A stretch of DNA of 64,000 bases, from contig MPNW01000148.1 in NCBI GenBank assembly GCA_011800805.1, positions 6,148 to 70,147 on the forward strand, read 5' to 3'. The stretch's first letter is position 1; each line of letters begins with the position of its first letter. This DNA is from Hirudo medicinalis. Lineage: Eukaryota > Annelida > Clitellata > Hirudinida > Hirudinidae. Below are positions 25,969-40,052 of this stretch, piece by piece. A program made the position numbers and the translations under genes. The notes under the pieces were generated by a model. It had not been told where the DNA came from and ran no database searches. It saw only the letters and a program-made list of their open reading frames with translations.

Positions 25969-28900
25969 GAGTTTAATTACTTCGACTTAATTTCAGTCAA
26001 AAATGTGTCTCCATTTCGTTGGAGTTAAGATTTGAATGCTGAAATGTGCTCATCCTGTGAGGAAGTTAAAGTTTCAGATGAAGTCTGTTATTGCGCGTAA
26101 AACTGACATAAAAGCGGGATCGGAGGTTGTCCAAACAACTCTTCACGTATTTGCAGCCTAGGATTTCGTCTTTTCAACTCATCCAGAGTGACTTTTTAAC
26201 CTACAGACGAACTGTTATTATTTTTATCATGTTTTTTTAATCAATTACTTCCAACATCACTGTCGATATTTTATCCGCATTAGTGAGGATTACGGTGTAG
26301 ATTTGACCAAACTGGTGTCACTTTCTTGTGCACTTTGTAAATTGCTTATATATTGCTTATGAGGTATATAAAAATAACTTAAACTCGATTTAAAATAATA
26401 ATATAAATTGACATTTAATTTGTTAATTTTTTTATTTATTTATTTATTTTATTCACACGAGGTCAAAGGGCTTTCAGCCGATTACATGACCAAGCAAAAT
26501 GTAAACAAACAAACAAATTTTTAAATAAATAAATATTAAGTCACATCATGTTCCAAATGCGATAAAGTAATTTTGTTGCAATTGATCAAATGTATTGTTT
26601 ATTTTCTTATTTATAATGTCAAGATAAATAACATAGTTATAAAGAGACATAATGGCTGAGAGATGTTAGAACAGTTCACTTATATTAAATATATTAAATT
26701 CTACTTCAAATAATGCAGAAATTGTTCAAAGAATGAAGCAGCATTATAAGTTATAAAAGAGATAAACATCAGAGAAATTTATGCACAAAATTCGCTTTTC
26801 CGTTGAGCTCAGTGCTGAAATAATGCGCCAAATCAAATCACATTTGATTCATTTTTTGCAGTTTTTGGAGATTCTGTTGAAATATACGGGGTGATACAAA
26901 CATTTGCTATCATTTTTTTATGACATCATCTTGTTGTGATGAGCTGTGCATGGAAGGTACAATGCTTAACAAAACAAAAAATAAAATTGTTGATCAGCAT
27001 TTAATAAATTGCAATTAATGCTTATGTAATTAAAGACGAATTTTGAAAAGCATGGAAGTCACGAAGAAGTACTGAAAGAAAACGTCGAATTAAATTTACA
27101 AAAAAAACAACTTTATTCCAGGAACAAATGTGAAGCGCCACAAAAAAATTAAAAAATTAAAATTAAAAACAAAACAAAAACAAGAGTTACATCACATTTC
27201 TAGCATTGCAGTGTTTAATGTAATATTTAGGAAACGATAATTGGGAAAATTGTATGCCGACCGGCAACGATTTAAGAAGTTTTCTTTCTGACAATTTCCA
27301 GCTATTAGTTTCCATGTGGAAGCTGTGGAAATAAATACCAACTCCAGGTTCTTCCTCCATCAGTCGATCAAAGCTTATTTTCCACGGCTCCATAATCGAA
27401 TTGTGCAGCATTATATAGCGCAATAATACGGGTTCAGAACTTATTTCTCTATTTTCATTCATTTTCATCTCGCTCTTATATTTCACAATACTTGGTTTTT
27501 TTCCCGCATCGTTTAAAACTTAGTTCAGTTGATGCAAATATTCAAAATTTCAGTCGGAAGATTTTCTTTGTGAGATTTCTGTCAGTTTATAACACCAACA
27601 TCTCAAACTCACACAAAAAAGTTGAAAACATTTGAGGAAGTGTTGACGGCAACAACAACCATCTAAAATGTTGAGCGCACAACATCCTTTTGACGGGAAA
27701 TGGAAAAGCAGATGCGTTCGATCAAATAAGAATGAATTTTCATATTTTTTTGCTCAATTCATCAATTCATTCAATAGTTTTACACTTTACCATCCTGTCC
27801 ATTGAAGTGAAATCACCGTGAATTATGAATTTCAATTTGAAATAATTGAATGACAAATAAAAAATAGATGAATTCAACATTAACTTCGCAAATATCTTTA
27901 TAATTTTTTTAAATTTCAACTTATTAATTTGTTTTTTTTTTAACTTACAATAAAACTGTTCAATTCAGATTTTTCCTTTTCATGATTTAGTCGACCACGT
28001 TATTTTAAAGGTAACTCACGTGAAATATAAATAGAAATAAACTTATATTACTCTTTAATGTATTTATAATAGTATTAAATATTATCTTATAAATATTAAT
28101 GCAAATTTTAGTAGCTTTTTGAAATGATGGAAACACTTCCGCTAATAAATTTCCAAATAATTTCACAAGCAGACGAAAAGGACTGAAACAAAATCAACAG
28201 GTTCCCGTGGATTGCCAAAGTAAGTTTTCCATTGAGCGATAAATGATTGCTCGGAAGTGAGTGTTACGTGCCATTAATATGTAATGACGTGGTGCTCCTA
28301 CTAAGCCCTGAGACCACCCTGAAGCCATTCCCCTGCAACCACCCACCTTTGTTGTCCACTTTGTAAAGACATTAGGGTGTCATTCACCCAGTTAAATCAT
28401 GCATTTCGCGTGATTATTCAGAAATTGAATGAATCAATCGAAACAAAACTGGTGATGATGATGTCGATGGTGAGGATGGAAGCAATTAGCCTATAATCTC
28501 AACTCAATGGAATCATGAAATTAGGACGCCTTCGTGGAGTATTTATTATTCCTCGTTTTTCTTATTTTTGTACTTTCTTTTAAAGACTTGTTTAATTAAA
28601 CAAAATCAAACGTCGATGTACTTAGATTAATCCTGCTAAGTACATTTCATCACGTGCCAAACTCCAATATAGCATTGTCCCGACGATGTTCGTAATTCGT
28701 ACGCTCGATGTTGGCTTGAAACAATATTAAAATTACTATCGAGTGTATTTTTATTTTTGTATTACTATTAGCACACAAAACTAGCTTGAATATTAGTTCC
28801 TGCGATAGCGACAAGGTGATAAGCTGTAGCATTGACCAAATGAGATGTAATTTGCTCTCATGGACGTCATGATAATCGTCCTTAATTACAACTACACAAT

Positions 28901-30295
28901 TCCTCACTCATTCTCACTCATTGCCCTCCTTTCGCCATAGGAGTTGGAAAAACTAGGAAGGAATTGTTTGAGGATATGCATCATCAGTCAGTGCCTGTTA
29001 CATCGAAAGTTTTGATTTGTTTCAGCGTATTTAGAAAATAGAATTATTTTCCAATCGCTGATGGAATACTTATCCTAGATTCTGAGCGTTTAAGTGAAAC
29101 CCGATTAAAGCTGATGAAGCATTTTAATTACTGATTGCAAGCGGATTCACTTTTAAACATTCCCATTTTATTCCACTTGATCTTGTCACTCCTGCATGAT
29201 TTCCACTCAGAGATGTTGTTAAAAACCTTTGTTGGATGATTGTTAAAGTTGTAATAGTGAATAAACTATTCGATTATTCTGATTCTCTACTGTGACGGAT
29301 TTTTTCAGACAGAATGCAGCCAAATCTCATGCTTAATTTCTAATAAATAAAAAAAACATAAAAACAATATATATTTTATCGACATAATCTTTAATCTGAA
29401 TTCAAATTAGTTTAAAAATAATCCGGCAAGTTTTCAAGCAAATCCAAAATGTTGAATCACAAACGACAACAACAGCAACATCACGTCTTTCCTCTCAACA
29501 ACTCTTCCTTCAACAATACGAGCGACCATCATTAGCCTCCCTGATGACATTGTACTTAAGCAACATGAGCCACACAACAATAATGGAGATCAGCCTCAAT
29601 GGATCCAAGGAAATCCGTGTTGCCAGCTCAATGGTCTCCTCAGAATAAAATACAAAACCAAACCAAGTACAGCGTTCTGAGAGAATTCAGAGCCAATTAT
29701 TATTCTGAGATGAGTAAGAAATTATTTTGCGTGGGAAACAAAATCGAAAATCTTCAATTCTTTCCTCAACTCGCCTCGTTAATATGCTATCGAGTGCTGC
29801 TCAAATTTTTTTTACTCGAATATTAACGGAAAGCTTCATCAACTCCATACAACTCATCACCCTTTCCGATTCCACCCCTGGAAAATCTTTACATCGGCGC
29901 TACTCCGGCATGAGGACCCCTCCATTGTAAAGAGGGCACCTCCCACTTATTTCATGATAAGTCTGCCGGCATCAAACGTAACCTCGGTCACCTCTATTAA
30001 ATTCCAGATGTAGCGCATTGTAACCGCTTTATAGTTTCCTCTTCCATCTCCGGGTCTGTTGCTTGAGCGAGGCATTTCATTTCTTTGTCCGCTGGATCGA
30101 AAATATTTCATAACGAAGGAATTTTATTTCCGCCAAAGTGGAGTTTATGCTGCATCGCCTCGCCATACATCAGCGTTGATCGTCCAGTTGAATTGTTCGA
30201 GTTCATGTCATTCGACTGAATTGTGAAATGACTTTTAATTGTTTGTTAATTAATTGTTTAATTGTTTAAAGCTTAAAGTCGCTCAGAGGATCAGC
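25969..30295. other. Intergenic DNA upstream of the five-span gene
   Basis: AT-rich with no named gene. The largest frame is a 99-codon minus-strand ORF (27187-27486) whose composition looks protein-like but matches nothing I know and has no splice context. No obvious TATA box was found just upstream of 30296. Confidence 0.4.
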
Positions 30296-33200
30296 ATGGC
30301 ATCGGTCATCACCACCCTAATACTCCTTGGCATCTTGGAGACCACCGGGGATTTCACGGGAGATATCAAGATCCAGAAGAAGGATATCAATGAGGACGAT
30401 GGTGAGTTGAGAACTCTTAAAATTGAACTGCTCTCTCTTCAGCCCCTTGAGAAGTGTTTGGCGCGTTCTTTAATTCTCTCGATGTTCTTGAGAATCTGTG
30501 ATGAGGTTTTTAAAGCAATGATTTTGCATCACCATCAAACTTCATGGACATTTTCTAAGAATCACTTTCCTTGGATTTACTTTCTTTGAAACTCAGTCGA
30601 AAGTTTTAGCTGTTTAACTGTTAACTGCTGACAACACTTCTCGAACCTTGGCCAATCACTCAAACTAAATATCTTTTCACAAAAATTTCATTTAACAAAT
30701 TCATTCAACATTTATTCTAAGAATGTTGCAATAGGTTTTAATTAAAAATAATATTCATTTACCATTATCTCGTCATTGTTAATATAAAATAAACTAATGG
30801 AGGCAAACGATATATCAAAATTTCCAACATTGCGAAACTGTAAATACTTTTAGACTACCCAGACTGCACAGGGGTGAGATACCCACTGAAAGGATGCCCC
30901 GAGAACAAATCAAGTCAGACTTGTGTCCGTGAGTGTAGCTTCTCACATTTTTAGAAAATTTTCAGCTAAGACAGGTGCCATTTTAAAGTATGCCTCCTGG
31001 GCGTTGATTCTGGCGGACATTTCGCTAATGAACTGCAATGCATCATAAATCTCATAAGGAGAGAAATTCTTCGAGCTCCTAAATAAATCACTTCATGCCC
31101 TCTCTGATTGTTGCTCCTGTGAATCCTGCTCTACGTGGATGTTAATTTTTTCCACCCAAAATATTCTTCTTTGACAGATGCCGTCCATCCGTTCCTAAAA
31201 AGAGACTGGAAAATTGGAGGTCGGAGCAATTAATCAATTCCAGTTTAATTCATTACTTAACTTCAACGCAACAAAACATTGGCATTTTCTTCTCATTTTT
31301 CACAGGCGACTTTTTTGTCGACTTCACGGTCAACAAGCACGGCTTGCGTGAGTTTCTTCCGACTTCAGAAAAATATTTTTCAGGAAATGTTCATTTAAAC
31401 AAAAATATCTGCTTAAAGAATATTCTTTCTTGTTTATTTCCTTCATTTACTTCCGATGTATCATAGAGCTGAAATTCGCACCTCGCATGAAATGTTTTCA
31501 GCCAAATATCTTACGTGCTTTCCAGAAGAGAATTTGAAACTCAAATGATTTATCAGCCTCCGACGTCTCAGGATGAAGAGAAAAATTAAATCTGAATGTC
31601 TCGGGGTCAAATCTTGAGAACGAAGTTGTCGAAGAAATATCTTAGTAGAAATTTGTGATTAATTATACATGCCACTGGAATATTACAGTTAATGTAGACC
31701 TTAACCCAGTTCATTCTGGTTTGTACCGGCTATGAAGGTGACGCTAGCGCAGGCAGATGACATGACTGATGTCCTATGTTCCTAGGCTCAACGAGCATCT
31801 GAGGCAGGTCTCTTTGTGAGCAGCTCAAGTGAGCTCAGCTTGAGAGGTTTGCACCTAACCAATATTTCAAACAAAACCTTCTGAGGAATATTCTTCTGAG
31901 GATTTCAAGCCTTCATTAAACATGGTTTCACCATGTAGGAAACCATGGTGGAGGAGAAAAGAAATGATAAACAAATGCCTAACGGAATCTTAACAATCCG
32001 CTAGCAAATTCATTTGTCCAACTTATCCTCAGTTTAAATTTTGAACCAAGCTTTTATAGGACGCACATTTTAAGTTCATTTCAATAGCGTTTCAAAATTA
32101 TTTACGAATGCACTCCATTTAGAAGTACGCGGCGGCTTACGACCGCACGGAGGATCTGATAAGCGTCACATGACAAGTGCTTTCCTGCTTGAATTGAAAG
32201 AATTCGACATTTCACGAACTTCTCTTCTGTGGACATGTTTCTCACTTCTTGTGGGATGCTATTAAAAAGAAGTTAAATCAAAAACACTCTTCCAAAAAAT
32301 GTCAAATTTCCGAAGCTTTTCCATTGCTACGTATTTTATGTCCACATTTTGATTGAACACGACACTTTTGGACATATTTCGATCAGGTGTCTGAGAATTT
32401 GTGCGAAAATGCGTCTGCCTCACACATCAATTACGCTTTTTCTTTACACCGGTTCTCCTAGCGCTGTTTCAGCTGATGAAGACCTTACACAATCATTACT
32501 TATGGATCTTTTTCCGCGAAATAAGGTGAATTTAATTTTATTCAGTCAAAAATTCTCAATATTTAAAAGAATTATTTAGTAATATATGGACAAAGTGCAA
32601 TGACGGTGATGTGATAACAAATAAATAAATAATTTGTCATACAAAAATAATAAAATATCTGCAAATGTTCCACTGTGACAAATAATTTATATAATAGACA
32701 CCTATAATATCACTTATAAGCTCACTTATGTAACGGTGTCGTCTGCGACTTAAACACCTCGGTGATGTAGAGCTGACGTCACTTCAGACTTCAGAAAGAA
32801 AAATGTCAGGAAAATACTGTAAATTCTTCTTCCTTCATAGCTGAACGACTTTTGGTTTGATGTCTGCACGAAATGAAACTTGGTCAAGCCATAATTTTCC
32901 TTATTTTTCACGACCTCGTAACTCTGAACTTCAACCGGCCTAACCGTCCTTAAATTTTGACGTAAAAAAACAGGTGCCCGACTTGAATGTAGGCCTGGAG
33001 TGGTGTCTGAAAACCTGCACAACAACAGAGACCTCGATATGATACATCACGTGGCCGATTCCAAGCAAAACATGGACTTCTATTGGTACAGAGAGTCGGG
33101 CATCAGGGTCAATGTGGGGTTAGAGAGCATCAACCTTGTGCCGACCTATTACGACGTCGAGCACAAACACAACGATAACTACTTCTTCAGCGAGAATCCA

Positions 33201-36200
33201 GTCAAGCCAAACAACAGTCGCTTCGAAGAAATCACCAGCAAATATTGCCGGTGATGTTTTATTTTCATTCGCCTCATTGAATGCACAAAATCGAGAGAGA
33301 ATTAATATCAATCGTAAATATTTAGTGCTTCAAAGCAAAATTATGAACAAATTGTGGGCCCAAATTGAAATGTACGATTAATTTAAATTAAAAGATATAA
33401 ATCAGCAATAATAACAAAAATAGAGCGGTAATAAACCTTCACCTTTTGCAGAAACCCAGTGCCCGATTATTACACTCTGACACTGGAAAAGGCGATGGAC
33501 AGAGCAACTGAGGCCAAACGAATGAGGTGCACGGCAGGGATGAAGACAAGCCAATTGTGTCCTCACGGTGTCAGGATAAATGAGATGTTCATGCAAAGGT
33601 CACTAAATGAGCCTTGTCACATGCTGGTAGGAAGGAATTTCACCAGTCGAACATTTCAATTGCAATTGCAGCATCTCTTTCTATAAAAGATTTCAACGAG
33701 CACAAGTTTATCCAGCTTTGTCGGCACTGTTAAACTAGTCGGGAATTCGTCACAAGAGAAAATTTGATTACGGCAGATCGCATCTTCCTCTGAGACTTGC
33801 AACTCCTGGCTAGGAGGGGCGAATGATTTTTATTCTTTGAATTTCACAAATGCTTCGCGAGATCTCTGCTTGGACAATTTCACGTGGACTATTTCTTTTT
33901 CATGGCTTCGAAAAATTGCTGTCATATTTTTATCACTAGTTCTCAATTACGTTGATTTAGCATTTACAGTCGAAACAAGTTGACATTGACGTGACGTTTG
34001 CAATTCCATTTCAAGGGCAGTTACCCTGAAGTATTGGAACAAGCAACGAATAGCATCGCCTGCACCGAAGACCACAACATGTTGAGGCAATTGTTCAACA
34101 TCGTACCCTCAGAGGTTCGAGTCGTCACTTCGCCACCGAAATCATGCCGACAGGCGGAATCAAACTGTGAATACTGCATGGAGCAGGAGACGCAAAACTC
34201 CAGAGGTTATAAGTTGTTTATAAAATGTTTCCAAAAATTCAAAATAATCACTCGAAAACGTCCGTGCGAAAAATGTTGAAATTAAAAGTTTTTCCACTCG
34301 GTTGAGCGTCCTTCTCGTGCAGATCTCTACAAAAACATATGCAGCATGATCGATTGCCTGGTCACATTCGACTGCAAAAGGAGCTATTCAGAATTTTGCA
34401 GAGACTCTCCAATCGTCTGCGCCATGGGTGAGACGTCAATTCGAAAAGATTATTTCGTAGGAAAGCTTTTCATGAGACTCCATCAAAATGTCGTTAATCT
34501 AACACTCCTACAGGAAACTCCCTAACTGATTTTTCACGCCATCACTTAATCACCTTCTCGATGAATCTATCGCAGGGGATGCCTACAGATACACCCTGCA
34601 ATCCGTTTTCATCGAGAGGGAGCCGACCATCAGATACAAGTGTCACCTAAAACACCAGGAACCGACCGAACTTTACCAGTTATGGTTCGACATCGTCATC
34701 CCTGGAACTCACTTCAGAAGCCCACGACACAAAGTTATTAAAATTACCTTGTTGAAAACAACCTTCCAGCCTCACTCACTGCAACTACTACTACTACTAA
34801 ATGACCACCTCATGTCATTCAATTTCCAGATGTCCATTCCATCTTATTTTGACGGATCTGGATCACGTCCTGAGTTTTTGGATTTGCATCCAACACGCGG
34901 TCGATATGTCATCGAGTTTTTAAACGTCGAACATGATTCAGGCTTCATTCCCTATCCAGAGTTGCTGCTGACTGCCCAGAATATTTCTGGTTAGGTGTTG
35001 CCATGCCAACTACCTCAGAAAAGCATTGAAATCGTCAAAACAAACGCTTAATTATGTTTATTTTTCTGTTTCCATAGAAACCCAGTGGTCATACTCTCTG
35101 GAATCGATTGGAAAGAATCTCCCTCCTCTGACCCAGTTGCATTCGACTGAAGACTTTTCCAAGAGGATGAATCCATCAAATACAAAGCGGTCGTTGTCAG
35201 GAATGGATGCTTCGAAATCTCAAAAGACCTTTTCACGTAGGGCCAGAGTGATGTCGAGTCAACCAGTTCAGCCAAACACAATAACTCCGAACGTTAAATC
35301 GATAAACATTCGCTTCGACACGCCATTCCATTACACCACTGTCACCTGGAACGACGGAACTTGCCAGAAAGATCTCTCACACTTCCACGTTCTCTCTCCA
35401 TCAGAAAGCGAAAATCAGGTCGGTCATCCTGATAAATATTCCATGAACATAAGCGCCATAATCGGTAGGACTCCAGGCGATTCGAAGCTAGAGTACCACC
35501 TGAGATCAATAAGCGCGGCACCTGTCCTTAAATTCGTCATTCAAGGTTATTATCAGATTCTCCCAAATGTACTTTAGATCGAAATAACGAGTTAACCCTT
35601 CACAGCTAACACGTCCGTACTCAGGTGGTGGCTGAGGCAAATTCGCTCAGAACTTCGAGTGACTGAAGAATGTTTCAACGTGGTGCTAAAACTGTCGAAG
35701 GATGAGAGACATTGGCTCTTCGCTATAAACGGTTGAGGAGTACTTAAGAATTTTTTATCATAATGACGATCATCAATTTTTCAAAGTGCCTGCATCTGTC
35801 CAGTGAAATCTACTATTGTTATTTTTTTTTTAATAAAGACCGTTCATAATTTAATAATAAATGAATAAATCACTAATATTAATAATCAAACAATAATGTA
35901 ACTGGATAACAATAATAACTGATAAATTGATCTCGCAAAACTATGGTGTTCTCTAATAACAAAGATTGATTTCCTAAGGAAATAAAAATAAACTGTGTAA
36001 ATGCTCGCATAAATAAAAGTTACATTCAAAAGTAAAACACAGCAATCATCATTGAACAGGTAGCTTTACTGACTGCCCAGGTTATCTGTCGGTTGTCATA
36101 CATGACCTGACCGACAAGGATGAACTCGTCAACTACGACATCGTCGTGCCATGTCCAACGACCTTCAACCTTACTTTTGCCGTTCCCATCAGCTTCTTCT

Positions 36201-39088
36201 CTTACAGAGATAAAACATTCCTCATGCTCCTCGATGACACGAAAAAAATCCACCCGGTTTACCTCTCAATTTTCATCAATCACCGGTGCGTCTCAAAGGT
36301 CAGCCGGATGACCGGTGGTAACCTTCAACTATCGACTAACGATTGTGTCCAACATGGTAGCAAAAGTTCCTTCGTTAGTTTGTCCATGTACGTGGCACTG
36401 TTGGCATTCCTGGTCTCTGCGTTTGCATCCGTTTTGATAGCTTTCTTAGTACTGGATGCCTTCTCCATTAAGAGAAGTTTAACGATATCTAAGACGTTCG
36501 ACCACAGTTGCTTTGTGCGTGTCCACAGGAGATGTTTCAGGAATCTTTCCGATCGTTCGAGAGATAGGATTAATTCTGGCAAGGAAACTAAATCCTGCAA
36601 GAACCTCTCGAAACGAACGTGCATCACCGTTGCTTACGTCATCATCACCTTGTTTTCAATATGTGCCTTCACCCTCAATTTCATCAACTTGATCGTCCGC
36701 CTTCGCATATCCAGCGAATTCCAAATGCTCATGGAATCAATAGGAGGGCTATTCAAAAAATGGCAAATCAGTTGGATAAACACAGAAAATCTGGCCGAAG
36801 AAAGATTGGAAAACAATTTTGTTCTGTTAGGCGAACTACCAATCTCCTCAATTGAAGCATGTAATTCTTATGTGAACAGAATATTAAAGTACCTAGCATC
36901 TCAATACCAGCGTTTAAAGGCAACACACGTCAAATCTTCTCACTCAAAACATTTGTTGCACATGAAGATATGGAATTCTGTGGAAGAGAAAATTAATTAT
37001 TATAGAAAAGAGGTTAATGACAACGTGTAGTGTTTACTTTTTTGTAATTATGAATTGAAAATAAAAACAAAATTGCAGGTCAACCATTTGGTGACGAAGA
37101 ACAAAAGGAGAGTTTGCGAAGAGATAGATGACACGTTTAAAACTCATTTAGCAGGAACAACATATCTTCTGGAGTCTCCGTGGTTTATATTCCTTCAGCA
37201 TCTCCAGAGCCTGACACCGAATGCATCAAAGGACAATGAACTGCAATCACTTAACGACAGCAATTTCAAAACTTTGCGTGAAGACTACAAATCTTTCTTT
37301 TTCAATAAAGTGAAAGTCTTTCAAATCGCAAGCCACCAGAAACGGAAGAACAAATTGCCTAGCAAGCAGTGAGTACGTCACTTTGATGCGAGACCTCGGG
37401 ATCCTCGAAAATATTCTTCATCTTGTAATATAAGATATAATTGAATATAAATTTTAAATATAAAATATTCATTTTCAGCGAGTTGAACGGTGGACGTCCT
37501 GAGATTCCAGAGGTATGGAATTTCATAAGCAATTCAACAAACGCCAACGACTTCATCTGCTCGAGAAAAGATGAAGAAAATCCTCTGCTATCAGAAGAGC
37601 ACCAAATTGCACATCGCTTTTCTTTCAGCAGTCCATCGAATGCGAGAGCTTCCGACGATCAATTTGAGAGATCGCCAAGTTCATCCAATCGCATAAAACT
37701 TCTCAATTCTAATTTCGAAATGGATGTAGAAGAACTTCTGCTATCTTTGGAGTGGCAGTTGCTAAAAATAGTTCTCTGTTTTATGGACTTTGCACTGATA
37801 GTCCATCGACTTACTAAACTTTATCTCGAAATGACCGTCAATTATTTGATCGTGTCAATACAGACGAGAACAAATGACTCGAAAAGATCATCTCTAGCGC
37901 GAAATACGGCTTCTAATGCCGCAGATTCTGACAACGATGCAGGAAAACGTGAAAAATTGATGCACAATCCGCCGGCCACAAATATGCCCCTGAGAATTGA
38001 TTTTACACTCAGAGTACCAACGGAAATAATAAATTTTCAAGTGAGTCGGAAATTTAAGGAACTGGTATGGTTCTTTGAGAGCGTCACTCCCCCAAAGAAA
38101 GATGCCATAAACAAAAACAAGATCTTAAGATTCCTCCTCCTGCTAGGGTTGAGAAAGTCTCTCTTTTACATCTTCACTATAGTGGGACTAACGTCATTAC
38201 TGGGTTTCTCATTAACGATTTTCTTTGAAGAGGAAATCAACAGGCAGAGAGAGACAAACGCGATTCAATCGCTGGCGCACCATTCCTTCCAGAGGGACTT
38301 TATTGCCCGCCTGTTTCGCGACATTGCTAAAGAGAAATTCCTATCGGAAGAACAAATTTTAAGAGAAACCGAGTATGCGTCTTCAGGATTTTCAGCACAA
38401 ATGAAGGAGATGAAAATCCTCAGCAACCTCATACCCCAATCAGGTGAGGACTCGCCGAAGGGATTCAGCGATAAGGCTATTGAACCGTACCTTTCTTTTC
38501 AGAGGTTTATAATGACCAGCATAAATCACGGTCATGCGAAGAAAATTTATGTGCGCAAAGTGGCCTGACGGAGCATAAAATCTTCAAAGGACTGAATGAA
38601 TGGGACCTCAACTTGGTCCCGTGCGCACACAAGCAGTTACCTCTCATTGGCACTTTCCAAGGTAATTCCATTCGATCATTCGACTAGTTATCAGATACTA
38701 TCAAATAAGTTTCTCTTCATATTAAGGAATTAGTCACCGAGTTGAAGGATGCTTCGCTAGTGACATCGTAGAAAAATGTTTCACATTGCTGAGCACATGC
38801 TGGCTGTTGGTTGTCATAATTTTCGGCATTTATCTCTCTTCGTGTTCGCTGAGATGTTTCCTCCGGCACAACCACAGAGAGTCCAGAAAAGCACAAACAG
38901 CTTCGTTGATCGAAAGCAAAGCAATTCCAACCATCAAAAGATATCAAGAGCTTGTTGAAGAACCAAAAACTGGAGGCACTTGCAGAAATAACGCGATTTT
39001 AACTGTCGATGAATGCACAAATTATAAACATCATAAGGACAATCCTTTGTCCAATTCACTGTCCTTCTTTTCAGAGACCGATGTCTGA
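30296..39088 (+). CDS. Large five-span membrane protein, family not recognised
   Basis: Sixteen exons chain with GT-AG introns and matching phases: 30296-30401, 30854-30928, 31306-31347, 32974-33250, 33452-33626, 34016-34205, 34323-34427, 34576-34733, 34830-34989, 35078-35545, 35606-35731, 36060-37012, 37079-37368, 37479-38443, 38503-38661, 38727-39088. This gives 4,611 bp and about 1,536 aa. The 96-bp intron at 34734 is in-phase and might be retained. The start codon opens a signal peptide (MASVITTLILLGILETTG). A Cys-containing ectodomain of about 710 aa follows. Predicted spans lie near residues 731-757, 813-842, 1134-1159 (weak), 1266-1293 and 1436-1460. The first short loop and the tail after span 5 are basic, placing them in the cytosol. 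That leaves two outside loops of about 290 and 140 aa. N-glycosylation sequons occur in the ectodomain and first outer loop. Prominin shares a five-span plan, but I see no sequence match. Function unknown. Confidence 0.75.
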
Positions 39089-39437
39089 TACATAGCGTAA
39101 ATCGCACTATTTTTATTGCGTAATTGGAATAATAATAATCATTTTTTTATTATATTGCAAATATACAAAATATGTTCAATATCAAATAATATTTTAAGAG
39201 ACAATTTTGAGAATGGTATTAATTTCTTTAGAGTATTTTGATCATATTCTTGAATAACCTTTAACGACCTTAAATATAGAAGTCGACATGAAATGATAAA
39301 AAACATTAAACTACTTTTCCTATTTGAATTTGGACAGACCTAATTGTTCCTCTAAAACGTTTCGAACATCTCTTAATATCATCCATTAAAAGATCAGAGG
39401 TAAAATCTTAACATTGAAATGATCTACCTTCTCAAAG

Positions 39438-39443
39438 TTTTAT
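39438..39443 (-). terminator. Poly(A) signal AATAAA for the minus-strand gene
   Basis: AATAAA on the minus strand, about 70 bases beyond the TAG stop at 39514. It supports that stop being a real gene end. The five-span gene converges from the other side and stops at 39088. Confidence 0.45.
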
Positions 39444-39513
39444 TTTTTATGTTACAACAAACCGACATAAATCTTAATTTGAAGTTGAGGAACCTAGTTA
39501 GCTACACAATCAT

Positions 39514-40019
39514 CTAATCGACGATGTTTTCAACAGCTTTAGCCAGGTTGGCAATCATATTCGAGGTGAGTAAGTAGTAATTCATGCTTTCTTCCGGGGT
39601 CAAGTAGGTTCGTTGACTTTTCCTGCGCATAGCAGAATACTAGCTTAGCATTAAATATTTATATCATCTGCATTTCCATTCAATATTTAGTAAATTTAAT
39701 TTATATTTCATTAACCTTAACTAATATTTACGTTTGGGAAAACTTTTGTTCTTATAAAATATCAAGCTAGATCGGAGAATCAAATGAAATAATAAAACTT
39801 TTAAATATTTGAATTTTCTCAGATTAAAAATGCTTCACTCTATTCATTTCAACAATAAAACAACTAATAATTTAAACAGAAAAACATAATCAAAATAACA
39901 TCAATCTTAATGTAGGTCAAAGATTACAAAGTTTAAACAATAAAAATAGTAAATTGTAATAATAACATTATGTATATTTTATTTTTATTTATGATCATGA
40001 ATTTCAATCGCTCAATATA

Positions 40020-40052
<33 letters not shown>

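Noticed and set aside
27187..27486. 99-codon minus-strand ORF
   Set aside because: Composition is plausible, but there is no recognisable domain, splice sites or conservation evidence; left unannotated.
32349..32579. 76-codon plus-strand ORF inside the third intron of the five-span gene
   Set aside because: The flanking exons already join in phase; no acceptor-donor pair makes it an obligatory exon.
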